A stretch of DNA of 64,000 bases from Saccharomyces mikatae IFO 1815 (taxonomy: Eukaryota > Ascomycota > Saccharomycetes > Saccharomycetales > Saccharomycetaceae): contig NC_079266.1 of NCBI RefSeq assembly GCF_947241705.1, positions 124,001-188,000 on the forward strand, in the 5' to 3' direction. The notes under the pieces are model-generated. The model had not been told where the DNA came from. It searched no databases and saw only the letters and a program-made list of their open reading frames with translations. Shown here in pieces: positions 42,351-55,600 of this stretch (positions are counted from its first letter, which is position 1; the number at the start of each line of letters is the position of its first letter). Made by a program: the position numbers and the translations under genes.

Positions 42351-43367
42351 TCACCGGCCGAATAGCTTGGCGAACACCTCGCCGACACGGTCATTTAGGT
42401 CTGTAGTCTGCATTGCACGTCCCTTAGCCTTGAACCCAAGACGGGAACATTCACGTGTGATTGTGCAACCCGCATAACAACTTAACATAGCGTAATCTAT
42501 CCAGTTTCTTAAAGTTTTATCAGTAGCAGAATCCCCTGTATCTTCCTGCTCGCAAATTTTAAAATCGTACATTGCACGACTGAATGCGAGCATGCATGAT
42601 ATGGCTCCTGTTAAGGTGTCACCTTGACCTCCCACTCTCTTGTTGCTACCTTCTTCGGTATTGGTCAACATGTCTTCTTCACCGCAAGGAGAGAAGATCC
42701 TGTCTGACTGCCCCTTTTCGACCACAATACAATTCAAGTCCTGAGCGATCAAGCTACCCATCTCGGCGTGCGAGTCACCCTTCTTGCCTATAGCATCACT
42801 CAATCTTTTGAATTCTACCACATTGGGTGTTAGGATGACTCTACCTTTAGGGTAGCTTCTCAGCATCTGTTTAACCTCACTGTCTAAGCTCACCAAATAC
42901 AATCCATCGGCATCAATGACTAATGGAATCTTGCCTTCATGTTTTTCAAGTATGTACCTGATGATCTCTTTGATGGATTTCAACATTAGGGGGTCTCGAC
43001 CCAAACCAGGTCCAATTACCACAACGTGGATCCTGTCCAATAAAGAATTGATTTTCTTTGTTTGTTCGTCCATATCAATATCAAATTTGGTGCTGCTCAT
43101 ACGAAGATACGGATGGACCATTAGGTTTGGAGTGTATGACTTAATGACTGTACCAGCATTGTATTCGCAGATGACGTGTGTCAAATCACATCCCATCAGA
43201 GCCGTGGCATTGGCGCTGAAATATGGTGCTCCTGTATAATCTTCGCATCCTCCAATTATACATACTCTCCCGCCGGATTGTCCCTTATGAAACTTTGGTA
43301 ATAAAGGTGGTATGCATCTTTTCTGCGCCAATTTTATCAGTTCTCTATGAGATAGTTCTGCCAACAT
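42351..43367 (-). CDS. NNR2: ATP-dependent NAD(P)HX dehydratase Nnr2
   Basis: This 338-residue ribokinase-fold enzyme (CARKD family, YKL151C) repairs hydrated NADH and NADPH, converting S-NADHX back to NADH with ATP. Visible motifs are GGRVCIIGGCEDYTGAPYF near residue 30, the VVIGPGLGRDPL segment near 115, VIDADGLYLV, LTPNVVEFKRL and the nucleotide-site NKRVGGQGDTLTGAISC near 240. The length matches the S. cerevisiae protein (337). A mitochondrial or cytosolic location is inferred from the family; the N-terminus shows no clear signal. Confidence 0.94.
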   Translation of the reverse strand: MLAELSHRELIKLAQKRCIPPLLPKFHKGQSGGRVCIIGGCEDYTGAPYFSANATALMGCDLTHVICEYNAGTVIKSYTPNLMVHPYLRMSSTKFDIDMDEQTKKINSLLDRIHVVVIGPGLGRDPLMLKSIKEIIRYILEKHEGKIPLVIDADGLYLVSLDSEVKQMLRSYPKGRVILTPNVVEFKRLSDAIGKKGDSHAEMGSLIAQDLNCIVVEKGQSDRIFSPCGEEDMLTNTEEGSNKRVGGQGDTLTGAISCMLAFSRAMYDFKICEQEDTGDSATDKTLRNWIDYAMLSCYAGCTITRECSRLGFKAKGRAMQTTDLNDRVGEVFAKLFGR

Positions 43368-43975
43368 CTTGATTTATATAGTAGGGATGGTACCAGGACT
43401 ATTGTAGTGATGGGCCTTCCTAAATCTCTAAATACCTGTCTAGGCGTCTACATATATATCTAATACATCACGTTCCAATATCCATCACATCACATCACTC
43501 CCTATTCTGTCCTCTACAACATAAGGAGTCATGTGTGGGTGTGTCCTTCTGGCGACTCCAAAAGTAGCTATTGGCAGTATGAAGACCGGCAACAATAAAT
43601 GGATGGACTAGCATAGTTTACAATGACCTTCAGTATCCCTTCCACATATTTGTCAACTGTCTTCCCCCCATTATAACGCCTCTAACTCAGAAGAACTTGT
43701 TACCCCTGATAATTGAAGCTTTAAACACTTGAAGCTAGACAAACGTAGGATCTATCGCTCGGAGTACTTCTCCGTAAGAAAAAATAAGAGATATAAGGGC
43801 CCTTGATTGGTGTCTTATCAAGAAAGGTACGTATATAAGAATAGGGTTTGCCCGCAACGCCTGATAGCCTTATATATACTTACCTTTTGTCTCACAAATA
43901 GTGATTTTAAAATAAACAAACGTTAATTACAACGTATATAGCAATACGTTAGAATAATATTCCAAGTAAACAAGC
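43368..43975. other. NNR2-MCR1 divergent promoter region
   Basis: This 608-bp spacer carries the promoters of NNR2 (minus) and MCR1 (plus). TATA-type sequences occur near 43870-43880. No gene or repeat is seen. Confidence 0.5.
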
Positions 43976-44884
43976 ATGTTCTCCAGATTATCAAGATCTC
44001 ACTCCAAAGCACTACCGATTGCTCTAGGTACCGCTGCTATAGCAGCTGCAACTGCATTCTATTTTGCCAACCGTAATCAACACTCCTTTGTTTTTAATGA
44101 ATCAAACAAAGTGTTCAAGGGTGACGACAAATGGATCGACTTGCCAATATCCAAGATTGAGGAAGAATCCCATGATACCAGAAGGTTTACTTTCAAGCTA
44201 CCTACTGAAGACTCAGAAATGGGTTTGGTTCTAGCATCTGCTTTGTTCGCCAAGTTTGTCACGCCAAAAGGTTCTAATGTGGTTAGGCCATATACTCCTG
44301 TGAGTGACCTTTCCCAAAAAGGCCACTTCCAGTTGGTCATTAAGCATTATGATGGCGGTAAGATGAGCTCACATCTATTTGGTCTGAAGCCAAACGATAC
44401 CGTTTCTTTTAAAGGGCCTATCATGAAATGGAAGTGGCAACAAAACCAATTCAAGTCAATCACGTTATTGGGTGCAGGCACAGGTATCACCCCCTTGTAC
44501 CAATTAGCTCACCATATAGTTGAAAACCCCAATGATAAGACCAAAGTTAACTTATTATACGGGAATAAGACGCCTCAAGATATTTTGCTAAAGAAGGAGT
44601 TAGATGCTTTGAAGGAGAACCATCCCGATAAGTTCGAGGTTACTTACTTTGTTGATGACAAGCAAGAAGTTCAAGAGTTTGATGGTGAAGTTGGTTTCAT
44701 TTCCAAAGATTTCATTCAAGAGAATGTTCCAGGTCCAAAGGAGGACACACATTTGTTTATCTGCGGTCCACCACCATTCATGAATGCTTACTCAGGTGAA
44801 AAGAAATCACCCAAAGACCAAGGCGAGCTGATTGGTATCTTGAACAATTTAGGCTACTCTAAGGATCAAGTTTTCAAGTTTTAA
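43976..44884 (+). CDS. MCR1: NADH-cytochrome b5 reductase Mcr1 (mitochondrial)
   Basis: This 302-residue flavoprotein passes electrons from NADH to cytochrome b5 and supports ergosterol synthesis and ascorbyl radical reduction. The N-terminal basic stretch ([11 protein letters not shown]) and membrane helix ([19 protein letters not shown]) match the known dual sorting to the outer membrane and the intermembrane space. The FAD-binding motif is RPYTPVSD near residue 103 and the NADH-binding motifs are [12 protein letters not shown] near 164 and [12 protein letters not shown] near 263. The length is the same as in S. cerevisiae. Confidence 0.96.
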   Translation: MFSRLSRSHSKALPIALGTAAIAAATAFYFANRNQHSFVFNESNKVFKGDDKWIDLPISKIEEESHDTRRFTFKLPTEDSEMGLVLASALFAKFVTPKGSNVVRPYTPVSDLSQKGHFQLVIKHYDGGKMSSHLFGLKPNDTVSFKGPIMKWKWQQNQFKSITLLGAGTGITPLYQLAHHIVENPNDKTKVNLLYGNKTPQDILLKKELDALKENHPDKFEVTYFVDDKQEVQEFDGEVGFISKDFIQENVPGPKEDTHLFICGPPPFMNAYSGEKKSPKDQGELIGILNNLGYSKDQVFKF

Positions 44885-45053
44885 GGCATGAGAAAAAAAA
44901 AGAAGTCATTTTTTGTCTATTCTGGCTCGTCAAAACAAACTAGTAAATATATACGACAATATATATATATTCATGTATACGTTCAAGGATTCTTTCAGAA
45001 AGATTTAGCTTGAAATTTGGATATGGTAGACACACGTAACAGAGTAGTAACTT

Positions 45054-46271
45054 TTAAACAAGGAATTTAGAAATGAATTTCGTAGTTTGGCCTATCTCGT
45101 CTTTCTGGATATCTAAAGTGTATTCAGGTATGGCATAATTCTCCCAATCAACTTCCTTTGCTTTATCCCGATTAGATTGAGATAGTTCCATCCAATCGAT
45201 GCTATCAAATGGTTTACTATATAATAAATTCTCATTCTTTTGCCAAACTTTCAAATTATTGATAAACTCAGGGTCCCAAAACATGCAGTGATCCTCATTC
45301 TTCCACGAAATATGCGACTTATCCGGTTCTACTTCCAAAATTTCTAACCAACGTCTCCTTGGCAAGCACTTGTCCAACGCCAAGAATCGTGTCTCGTCGT
45401 ATCTGAAATCACGCTTACTTTCTTCCAGGCCATTCATCATAACTGGTCTTTCATCGTCGTCACTGGACAAGTCCAAATCAATTTCATTGGTATTTTTTTT
45501 CATCTTTGACGTTGAACTGTTTAGTATTTGAGAGCTCCTTTTATTATGTTTGATGGAAGCTGGAAATCTGACATGTAAGTGTGCGCTTAGCCACCACTGA
45601 GGACGCAAATTTCTTAATAATTGCCAAGTCACTGGACTTCCTAGGTCGCCCTTTTTAATGTCTGGTTCAAAAAAAGGTTTAAACTTCAACAAGTGTTTAA
45701 CGTCACCATGATACACAACTCCGTTTGGCCAATCATGGCTCAACATGATATCCATGCGATTATTGATCATAAAAAGGGGAGCAACATCGGAAAGTCTCAC
45801 ATGATACAGATTTCTTATATTAGCTCTCCAACTGTTGTTTTCTAGATCATTCCAATTTGGTCGCTGCTTATTGAAATCCCATTGCTTCCATATCCCACTT
45901 AATGACCCTATTCTTATACCTTTAAACCATATGACATTAGAGTATCCCATGTAGTAAATATTCTTTGCTGCATAGCCACCATGTGGCAAAAGCATCAAAT
46001 GTCTCATCGACTCATGGTTGCCGCCAATAAAAATAGTAGGGACGGGGGCTTCGATTTCATTGTTGTAATATGATATAAAATCACCAAGCCTTTGGTATTT
46101 TGGTGGTATGGCTATTGATTTGAAATCCTGCGTATCACGAATACTTTGGAAATCTCCAAGAATAATTAATAAATCAATGGGTGTCTTGGCGTGAATTCGT
46201 GCAACCTCTTTATAAATTTGATTCAGTTGACCGTGACAACATCCTTGTACAGCAATTCGTAGTTTAGTCAT
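45054..46271 (-). CDS. DBR1: RNA lariat debranching enzyme Dbr1
   Basis: This 405-residue metallophosphoesterase hydrolyses the 2'-5' bond of intron lariats and also promotes Ty1 transposition. The metal-binding motifs QGCCHG (residues 9-14), LGDFQ, GNHES and LSHDWP are present, as is the SAHLHVRF motif. The C-terminal region has an acidic IDLDLSSDDDE segment and the conserved LALDKCLPRRRWLE. The start at 46271 gives the known MTKLRIAVQG N-terminus. The frame continues upstream to 46445 with a hydrophobic 58-residue extension that is not conserved. It is convergent with MCR1. Confidence 0.95.
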   Translation of the reverse strand: MTKLRIAVQGCCHGQLNQIYKEVARIHAKTPIDLLIILGDFQSIRDTQDFKSIAIPPKYQRLGDFISYYNNEIEAPVPTIFIGGNHESMRHLMLLPHGGYAAKNIYYMGYSNVIWFKGIRIGSLSGIWKQWDFNKQRPNWNDLENNSWRANIRNLYHVRLSDVAPLFMINNRMDIMLSHDWPNGVVYHGDVKHLLKFKPFFEPDIKKGDLGSPVTWQLLRNLRPQWWLSAHLHVRFPASIKHNKRSSQILNSSTSKMKKNTNEIDLDLSSDDDERPVMMNGLEESKRDFRYDETRFLALDKCLPRRRWLEILEVEPDKSHISWKNEDHCMFWDPEFINNLKVWQKNENLLYSKPFDSIDWMELSQSNRDKAKEVDWENYAIPEYTLDIQKDEIGQTTKFISKFLV

Positions 46272-46667
46272 GAAAAATGTAATGAACGCCTGTTTGCATC
46301 CATAGTCTGCCACATTTTTCTGTTGCCCATATGGCCTTCTCCAGCTCTTTTTTCTGAGGGCTGGAAGAACATAAATGACCAATGATGAAAAAAGAAAAAC
46401 TGTGACGACAGAATAGAGAGAGAGATGTCTCGCTTCAATTAACATAAAAAGGTAGATGAACTAATAAATGTTAAGTTAATAAATAAATAGTAAGTTATAA
46501 ATAACTAAATAAATAGAGTATGTATAAGAAAAAACTTTATGTAAATGTATGTAAATAAATATACACAATTTAGTGAGTCAGTGGTAAATAGGTGCAAATG
46601 CACAAAAAAGTGCAATTAAAAAAAAGGGTATGACATTCTTTTTCATGGAACGAAGTAAAGATTTAAA
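46272..46667. other. Spacer between SDH1 3' end and DBR1 start
   Basis: This 396-bp stretch holds the DBR1 promoter and the SDH1 terminator. It includes an AAATAAATA-like AT repeat at about 46470-46520. No gene beyond the non-conserved upstream extension of the DBR1 frame. Confidence 0.5.
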
Positions 46668-49242
<2,575 letters not shown>

Positions 49243-51285
49243 ATGAATAACAAGGAAGCTTCAAACGACTCCGGAAGAATGCAGAGCAACGATGACGAAA
49301 ATAATAACAACAATGCAACAACTGGAGGCAGCAGTGAAAACAGCAATGGCAATAGCAGAAGTAGAAGCAGGAGCAGAAAATCTAGTGGGACTGCAGGCGG
49401 TCTGCTGAAAAACGCACCACTGATTGTAAACAATGAAGCGGTGCATGTCAGTGTGCCAGCGGCGTCGCACACGACAGGTAATAATGGTACGCTTGATGTA
49501 AGTATAAATAATCCTGATCCACAGGTGGTGGATGCTGTGGCACGCCACTTGATAAGAAACCCGACGAACAGCCTACACTTGCAAGGTGGGGACATCACGA
49601 GAGATCTGTACAAGTGGACGAACGAACACCCTTCGTCACCATCACAGTATCAGTACCCGAACCAACCTGCGCTTTCCACCTCTATACCTTCACAAGCACC
49701 CTCATTCTCGAACCGCAAAAGATCGATGAGTTTTTCTGCAGCTTCTGTAACATCGTCCTCTCACCTTCATAACAACTTAGAGGCGAATGCAAATACTCTA
49801 GCCGGAATTGGTCTGACACCCGGGTCGATGACGCACGAAGAGATGAGGGCTCCTGGCGGGTTCAGAAGATCTTTTATCATACAAAAGCACAGGAAACACA
49901 ACGTCCATGCGCCTATACCGAATTTTTTCACGAAGAACTTTATTGAGTTTTTGACCCTGTATGGCCACTTTGCCGGTGAAGATTTATCGGAGGAAGAAGA
50001 GGAGGAAGAAACTGAAGAGGAGCCAGAGGAGGAGGCTTTGGAAACGGAAAGCACTCAGCTGATTTCTCGCGAACACGAGCGCCATCCGCACAAATCTTCA
50101 ACAGTGAAAGCGGTACTGCTCCTGCTGAAGTCATTCGTTGGAACGGGTGTGCTTTTCCTGCCCAAGGCTTTTCATAACGGTGGCTGGGGGTTCAGTGCTA
50201 TTTGTTTGCTTTCATGTGCTCTCGTTTCGTATGGATGTTTTGTGTCGTTGATTACTACCAAGGACAAAGTAGGCGTCGATGGGTATGGTGACATGGGTCG
50301 CATTCTCTATGGGCCAAAGATGAAATTCGCCATTCTTTTATCCATTGCCTTATCACAAATCGGATTCTCCGCTGCGTATACGGTTTTCACTGCAACTAAT
50401 TTGCAAGTGTTTTGTGAAAATTTCTTCCATTTGAAACCGGGCAGCATCAGCCTGGCCACTTATATATTTGCGCAAGTACTCATTTTTGTTCCACTGTCTT
50501 TGACAAGAAATATAGCCAAATTGAGTGGGACTGCGTTGATAGCGGACCTATTTATTCTACTGGGGTTGGTGTATGTTTACGTTTACTCCATTTATTACAT
50601 CGCCGTTAATGGAATTGCATCCGATACGATGCTAATGTTCAACAAAGCGGACTGGTCTTTGTTCATCGGTACCGCCATATTCACATTTGAAGGCATAGGC
50701 CTACTTATCCCCATTCAGGAGTCGATGAAACACCCAAACCATTTCCGACCATCTCTCTCAGCAGTGATGTGTATTGTTGCGGTGGTTTTTATATCCTGTG
50801 GTCTCTTGTGCTATGCAGCTTTTGGATCAGATGTTAAAACCGTCGTTCTATTGAATTTCCCGCAAGATACTTCTTATACTCTCACCGTTCAATTACTGTA
50901 TGCATTAGCCATATTATTATCCACGCCGTTGCAGTTATTTCCAGCAATACGTATTTTGGAAAATTGGACTTTCCCCTCAAATGCATCTGGTAAACACAAC
51001 CCGAAAGTCAAATGGTTGAAGAACTATTTCCGTTGTGCTATTGTCGTTTTGACATCCGTTCTTGCATGGGTAGGCGCCAATGATTTAGACAAGTTCGTAT
51101 CGCTGGTGGGCTCCTTCGCGTGTATCCCATTGATATACATATACCCACCATTACTACACTACAAGGCATCCAGCATATCTGGGACTTCAAGAGCAAGACT
51201 TCTCCTGGATTTAATTGTCATAGTGTTTGGAGTGGCTGTCATGGTCTACACGTCATGGCAAACTATTAAAATGTGGAGCAAGTAA
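49243..51285 (+). CDS. AVT3: Vacuolar amino acid exporter Avt3
   Basis: This 680-residue transporter of the amino acid/auxin permease family exports neutral amino acids from the vacuole to the cytosol. The first 280 residues are hydrophilic, with Asn/Ser/Arg-rich and acidic (EEEEEETEEEPEEE) tracts. The transport domain begins near residue 285 with the family motif LLLLKSFVGTGVLFLPKAF, and about eleven hydrophobic helices follow to the C-terminus. S. cerevisiae Avt3 has about 692 residues, so the disordered N-terminal part is somewhat shorter here. The start at 49243 gives MNNKEASND. Confidence 0.94.
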   Translation: MNNKEASNDSGRMQSNDDENNNNNATTGGSSENSNGNSRSRSRSRKSSGTAGGLLKNAPLIVNNEAVHVSVPAASHTTGNNGTLDVSINNPDPQVVDAVARHLIRNPTNSLHLQGGDITRDLYKWTNEHPSSPSQYQYPNQPALSTSIPSQAPSFSNRKRSMSFSAASVTSSSHLHNNLEANANTLAGIGLTPGSMTHEEMRAPGGFRRSFIIQKHRKHNVHAPIPNFFTKNFIEFLTLYGHFAGEDLSEEEEEEETEEEPEEEALETESTQLISREHERHPHKSSTVKAVLLLLKSFVGTGVLFLPKAFHNGGWGFSAICLLSCALVSYGCFVSLITTKDKVGVDGYGDMGRILYGPKMKFAILLSIALSQIGFSAAYTVFTATNLQVFCENFFHLKPGSISLATYIFAQVLIFVPLSLTRNIAKLSGTALIADLFILLGLVYVYVYSIYYIAVNGIASDTMLMFNKADWSLFIGTAIFTFEGIGLLIPIQESMKHPNHFRPSLSAVMCIVAVVFISCGLLCYAAFGSDVKTVVLLNFPQDTSYTLTVQLLYALAILLSTPLQLFPAIRILENWTFPSNASGKHNPKVKWLKNYFRCAIVVLTSVLAWVGANDLDKFVSLVGSFACIPLIYIYPPLLHYKASSISGTSRARLLLDLIVIVFGVAVMVYTSWQTIKMWSK

Positions 51286-51637
51286 GTAGCCTCACTCAGT
51301 CTCGTACATCTATGTACAAGTGCACATATGTAGTTATGTATAGCATATTGATTTTCTACATTAGAAGAAGCAAGTCTTGTTTTAATTATACGTTATATAG
51401 ATATGCCGTATAATGCTCAGACTAATTTGACCCAATTGAATTTACCCGGACAATATTTAAAGGTATAGTGGAGCAGAATTACCAAATTTTGCCACCCATG
51501 AAAACTAAACTCGAATAGTTACAGAAGGCTAGCTGTAGAGACCCTTTTGAAAAGGATGGGAAAATAAAGAACAGTCCAATTGCAATTTTCTTTCCATAAC
51601 TTATTAATCCATCAAGAAGAGTTATAAACGATACAAA
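51286..51637. other. AVT3-RPT1 intergenic region
   Basis: This 352-bp spacer contains the AVT3 3' end and the RPT1 promoter with a PACE element (separate entry). Nothing else is seen. Confidence 0.55.
51488..51496 (-). promoter_or_regulatory. PACE (Rpn4-binding) element of RPT1
   Basis: TTTGCCACC is the exact reverse complement of the proteasome-associated control element GGTGGCAAA. It lies 142 bp upstream of the RPT1 start, within the usual range for proteasome genes controlled by Rpn4. Confidence 0.85.
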
Positions 51638-53044
51638 ATGCCACCAAAAGAGGACTGGGAAAAGTATAAGGCACCTTTGGAGGACGATGATAAAAAACCT
51701 AATGATGACAAGATTGTACCCTTAACAGAAGGTGACATTCAAGTACTGAAATCTTACGGTGCTGCACCATACGCAGCTAAACTAAAGCAAACAGAGAGTG
51801 ACTTAAAGGACATTGAAGCGAGAATCAAAGAAAAAGCTGGTGTCAAAGAAAGTGATACAGGGTTAGCACCCTCCCACCTCTGGGATATTATGGGTGATAG
51901 ACAAAGACTGGGTGAAGAACACCCCTTACAAGTTGCTCGTTGCACGAAAATAATCAAGGGAAATGGTGAAAATGATGATCCTACAACGGATAATAACAGC
52001 AACAGCGGCAATGAGAACAGTAATAGCAACCAGCAATCTGCTGATGCCGATGAGGACGATGAAGATGCCAAGTACGTGATAAATCTTAAGCAAATCGCCA
52101 AGTTTGTTGTCGGGTTAGGTGAACGTGTTTCTCCAACAGATATAGAGGAAGGTATGCGTGTGGGTGTTGACAGATCGAAATATAATATTGAACTTCCATT
52201 ACCTCCAAGGATTGATCCATCAGTAACTATGATGACCGTTGAAGAAAAACCTGATGTTACATATAGCGATGTTGGTGGTTGTAAAGACCAAATTGAAAAA
52301 CTGAGAGAGGTTGTCGAACTGCCCTTATTGTCTCCGGAAAGATTTGCTACTTTAGGTATTGATCCGCCAAAAGGTATCTTATTATATGGTCCACCTGGTA
52401 CTGGTAAAACACTATGTGCTCGTGCTGTTGCTAATAGAACAGATGCTACTTTTATCAGAGTTATTGGTTCTGAACTAGTGCAAAAATATGTCGGTGAAGG
52501 TGCTCGCATGGTAAGAGAGTTATTTGAGATGGCCCGTACCAAAAAGGCTTGTATTATATTCTTCGATGAAATCGACGCCGTTGGTGGTGCTCGTTTTGAT
52601 GATGGTGCAGGTGGTGATAATGAGGTACAAAGAACTATGTTGGAGTTGATTACACAATTAGATGGGTTTGATCCTCGTGGTAACATTAAAGTGATGTTTG
52701 CGACCAATAGACCTAACACTTTAGATCCGGCCCTATTGAGACCTGGTAGAATTGATCGTAAAGTAGAGTTTTCATTGCCCGACCTAGAAGGTCGTGCTAA
52801 TATTTTCCGAATTCACTCCAAATCAATGAGTGTGGAGCGCGGTATTAGATGGGAACTTATCTCAAGGCTGTGTCCAAACTCTACTGGTGCAGAATTGAGG
52901 TCTGTTTGTACAGAAGCTGGTATGTTTGCAATTAGGGCAAGAAGAAAGGTAGCCACTGAAAAGGATTTCTTAAAGGCTGTTGATAAAGTTATTAGCGGGT
53001 ACAAGAAGTTTAGCTCTACGTCACGCTATATGCAATACAATTGA
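51638..53044 (+). CDS. RPT1: 26S proteasome regulatory ATPase Rpt1
   Basis: This 468-residue AAA ATPase is one of six in the base of the 19S regulatory particle, which unfolds ubiquitinated proteins and feeds them to the 20S core. An N-terminal coiled coil and a low-complexity Asn/Ser/Asp insert (residues 108-145) precede the OB fold. The AAA domain has Walker A GPPGTGKT near residue 250, the pore-loop [10 protein letters not shown], Walker B IIFFDEID near 309, and the arginine fingers in RPGRIDR. The C-terminus ends SRYMQYN. The S. cerevisiae protein has 467 residues. Confidence 0.97.
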   Translation: MPPKEDWEKYKAPLEDDDKKPNDDKIVPLTEGDIQVLKSYGAAPYAAKLKQTESDLKDIEARIKEKAGVKESDTGLAPSHLWDIMGDRQRLGEEHPLQVARCTKIIKGNGENDDPTTDNNSNSGNENSNSNQQSADADEDDEDAKYVINLKQIAKFVVGLGERVSPTDIEEGMRVGVDRSKYNIELPLPPRIDPSVTMMTVEEKPDVTYSDVGGCKDQIEKLREVVELPLLSPERFATLGIDPPKGILLYGPPGTGKTLCARAVANRTDATFIRVIGSELVQKYVGEGARMVRELFEMARTKKACIIFFDEIDAVGGARFDDGAGGDNEVQRTMLELITQLDGFDPRGNIKVMFATNRPNTLDPALLRPGRIDRKVEFSLPDLEGRANIFRIHSKSMSVERGIRWELISRLCPNSTGAELRSVCTEAGMFAIRARRKVATEKDFLKAVDKVISGYKKFSSTSRYMQYN

Positions 53045-53269
53045 TTTTGATGTACTTTTTTATTATATATTATGAGAAGAATTAGTAAGAATAACAAATA
53101 CAACTACAGCTACAAACTTGAAGTATTAGAATACAGGGTAGGTCCTTGAGAGAAAATCAGTTTATGTAATGCTAAAAAAAATTTAGGTGTACTCTATGTT
53201 ATTGTTATCATTATTATTGTTATTATTTACTACTATTATGTTTTATTGAGATAATAGCATTCTTATCTA

Positions 53270-53908
53270 TTATTCCCACCAACTAACAAGTCCCATGCCG
53301 TCTGTTTGACAACTACCTAATAAGGCATACGCCGGTGGTTTTTCGTTTAGAGGAGTTTCTTCATTTTTACCTTCAATCTCTTTCTCTAACTGTGCTCTTT
53401 CCTCCAATTCTCGTTCTTTGGGTGATTTAGGTTTTACATCCACAAAAACTTCTCTTTCGATTCTGAATCTTATTTTCTCATTCACATCGAAGTATAGTTT
53501 TGTTTCTTCATCCATAGGCCAAATCCATGCACTTTCCTCAGGCGTATAATAGCATCCTTCGAATAGCATATTTTGCGGAATGAATATGTCATCAAATATA
53601 CCTAATAATGAAACTTTTATACCTTCTGCTGTACATTTAGAGATCCATCCCGTTATTATTTCACCCAAGAACGGTTTGAAGACAACGGCTCGAAATGTTA
53701 CATTGATAAAGGATGATCCGTCACCTGGCTTCAATTGACCTTCTTCAACAGTTAATAAGTCATAGATCGTAATGCAAAGACCGACATTAGGAATGATCTT
53801 GTTGGCAAACTTATTATTTAACTGATGAGTGATTGCCGATTTTGTATCACGATGAAATTGGTCGGGCGGGATTCGTACCAAGTCAGCAATATTTGAAAGA
53901 ATAAACAT
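53270..53908 (-). CDS. RPC25: RNA polymerase III subunit Rpc25
   Basis: This 212-residue Rpb7-like subunit pairs with Rpc17 to form the Pol III stalk used in initiation. The N-terminal tip domain (MFILSNIADLVRIPPDQF to about residue 80) is followed by an S1-type OB fold (GWISKCTAEGIKVSLLGIFDDIFIP) and a charged linker (PKSPKERELEE). I start at 53908, which gives the known MFILS start and length. An in-frame ATG at 53932 would add eight residues. It is divergent from LTV1 and shares its PAC-type promoter. Confidence 0.96.
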   Translation of the reverse strand: MFILSNIADLVRIPPDQFHRDTKSAITHQLNNKFANKIIPNVGLCITIYDLLTVEEGQLKPGDGSSFINVTFRAVVFKPFLGEIITGWISKCTAEGIKVSLLGIFDDIFIPQNMLFEGCYYTPEESAWIWPMDEETKLYFDVNEKIRFRIEREVFVDVKPKSPKERELEERAQLEKEIEGKNEETPLNEKPPAYALLGSCQTDGMGLVSWWE

Positions 53909-54053
53909 ATTTGCTGGTCTAAACAAGGGCACACGACTTCTTTATACTTCGGCAATGGTTTCCTTTACAATATCGCTTTTGACATCTATATCTATACTTC
54001 TGATCTAACTATCCACTATTATGGTGCGAAATTAACGATTCCGTATAACGCGA

Positions 54054-54089
54054 CTGAAAATTTGTCAAATAAAAAATTCAAGCGATGAG
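54054..54089. promoter_or_regulatory. PAC and RRPE-like elements between RPC25 and LTV1
   Basis: GCGATGAG at 54082-54089 fits the PAC motif exactly. TGAAAATTTG at 54054-54063 is one base from the RRPE core. The pair sits between two divergent genes, a Pol III subunit and a 40S assembly factor, and both classes are known PAC targets. Shared control is inferred. Confidence 0.7.
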
Positions 54090-54192
54090 CATCGGTAGAA
54101 TGATAATGCCATATAAGCACCCAGTCAAGGTATTTTTCGAATAGTTACTTTAGGCGTATCTGGTTACAATTTTTTGAAGGCTTTATAGACGT

Positions 54193-54204
54193 ATGAAAAA
54201 TTAG
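54193..54204 (+). other. Minimal upstream frame before LTV1
   Basis: ATG AAA AAT TAG ends four bases before the LTV1 start codon at 54209. If transcription starts upstream of 54193, it would be a three-codon uORF that could lower LTV1 translation or require leaky scanning. The transcript start is not known from the sequence. Confidence 0.4.
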
Positions 54205-54208
54205 AAGT

Positions 54209-55600
54209 ATGTCAAAGAAATTTAGTTCTAAAAACTCCCAAAGATATGTGGTGGTGCACAGACCTCATGACGATCCTTCATTTTATGATACAGATGCATC
54301 TGCGCATGTTCTAGTTCCTGTTTCTAATCCAAATAAGCCTGGTACCGAAGCGGATCTTCGAAAAAAAGAGGAAGCTTTTGTAAAACCAAAGGATAACAAA
54401 GCACATGTTGGGGAAGCAGCTTTATATGGCATTAATTTTGATGATTCCAAATATGATTATACACAACATTTGAAGCCAATAGGCCTTGACCCTGAAAACT
54501 CCATTTTTATAGCTTCCAAGGATAAAGAACGTAATGTTGAAAAAAAGAATATTGAAGACCTATTCATCGAGCCCAAATATAGACGTGATGAGATTGAAAA
54601 GGATAATGCCCCACCTGTGTTTCAACGAGGCGTGGCTAAGCCAGACTATTTACTGCACCAACAAGATACCACCGATGATATTAAAGGTTTCAAACCTGAC
54701 TTGAATCCAGCATTAAGGGAAGTGTTGGAAGCATTAGAGGATGAAGCATATGTTGTGAATGATGATATTGTAGTCGAAGATCCAAAAAGAAAAGCACAAT
54801 TTCAAAATAATGACTACGGAGAAGAAGAAAAAGAAGACGATGTTTTTGCACAGCTATTAGGAAGCGGTGAAGCAAAGGATGAGGACGAGTTCGAAGGCGA
54901 ATTCGATGAATGGGATATCGATAATGTGGAAAATTTTGAAAATGAAAATTACGTCGAAGAAATGGCCCAATTCGATAATATTGATAACCTAGAGGACCTA
55001 GAAAATATTGATTATCAAACTGATGTTCGAAGGTTCCAAAAGGATATATCCACTATAGAGAAGTACAATTCTGATGACGAGTTTTCTAATGCCGGTCCAG
55101 AAAGCGTAAACCCTTCTGAAGAGGAAGATATATTGGGAGAATTGCCCTCCATCCAAGACAAAAGTAAGGCTGGAAAAAAGAAAAGAAGAAGCCGTCAAAA
55201 GAAAGGCGCCATGTCTGATGTGTCTGGATTTTCCATGAGTTCAAGTGCTATTGCCCGTACAGAGACAATGACAGTGCTGGATGATCAGTACGATCAAATC
55301 ATCAATGGCTACGAAAACTACGAGGAAGAGCTACAAGAAGATGAAGAGGAGAATTATCAAACTTTTGATATGTCAGCAGAAAGATCAGACTTCGAATCAA
55401 TGCTTGATGACTTCTTAGACAATTATGAGCTAGAGAGCGGTGGTCGTAAGCTGGCTAAAAAGGATAAAGAAATTGAAAGACTGAAGCAGGCAGCAGATGA
55501 AGTAAGTAAAGGTAAATTGTCCCAGAGAAGAAATCGTGAAAGACAAGAGAAGAAGAACCTTGAACAAGTCACCAATACCCTAGGCAGCTTAAGATTTTAA
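54209..55600 (+). CDS. LTV1: 40S ribosome biogenesis factor Ltv1
   Basis: This 463-residue acidic protein binds pre-40S particles with Enp1 and Rps3 and is released on phosphorylation by casein kinase 1 (Hrr25). It is also part of the GSE complex in amino acid permease sorting. The N-terminal region shows the conserved KFSSKNSQRYVVVHRPHDDP and YDYTQHLKPIG segments. Long acidic stretches (EEEKEDDVF, DEDEFEGEFDEWD) fill the middle, and a Ser cluster (GFSMSSSAIARTETMTVLDDQYD) contains the known phosphosite region. The C-terminus is a basic coiled segment. The length is the same as in S. cerevisiae. Confidence 0.95.
   Translation: MSKKFSSKNSQRYVVVHRPHDDPSFYDTDASAHVLVPVSNPNKPGTEADLRKKEEAFVKPKDNKAHVGEAALYGINFDDSKYDYTQHLKPIGLDPENSIFIASKDKERNVEKKNIEDLFIEPKYRRDEIEKDNAPPVFQRGVAKPDYLLHQQDTTDDIKGFKPDLNPALREVLEALEDEAYVVNDDIVVEDPKRKAQFQNNDYGEEEKEDDVFAQLLGSGEAKDEDEFEGEFDEWDIDNVENFENENYVEEMAQFDNIDNLEDLENIDYQTDVRRFQKDISTIEKYNSDDEFSNAGPESVNPSEEEDILGELPSIQDKSKAGKKKRRSRQKKGAMSDVSGFSMSSSAIARTETMTVLDDQYDQIINGYENYEEELQEDEEENYQTFDMSAERSDFESMLDDFLDNYELESGGRKLAKKDKEIERLKQAADEVSKGKLSQRRNRERQEKKNLEQVTNTLGSLRF

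Noticed and set aside
42131-42406. Frame through the GPM1 promoter and TA repeat.
   Set aside because: It contains a YIYIYIY run from the TA microsatellite and overlaps promoter sites and the NNR2 end.
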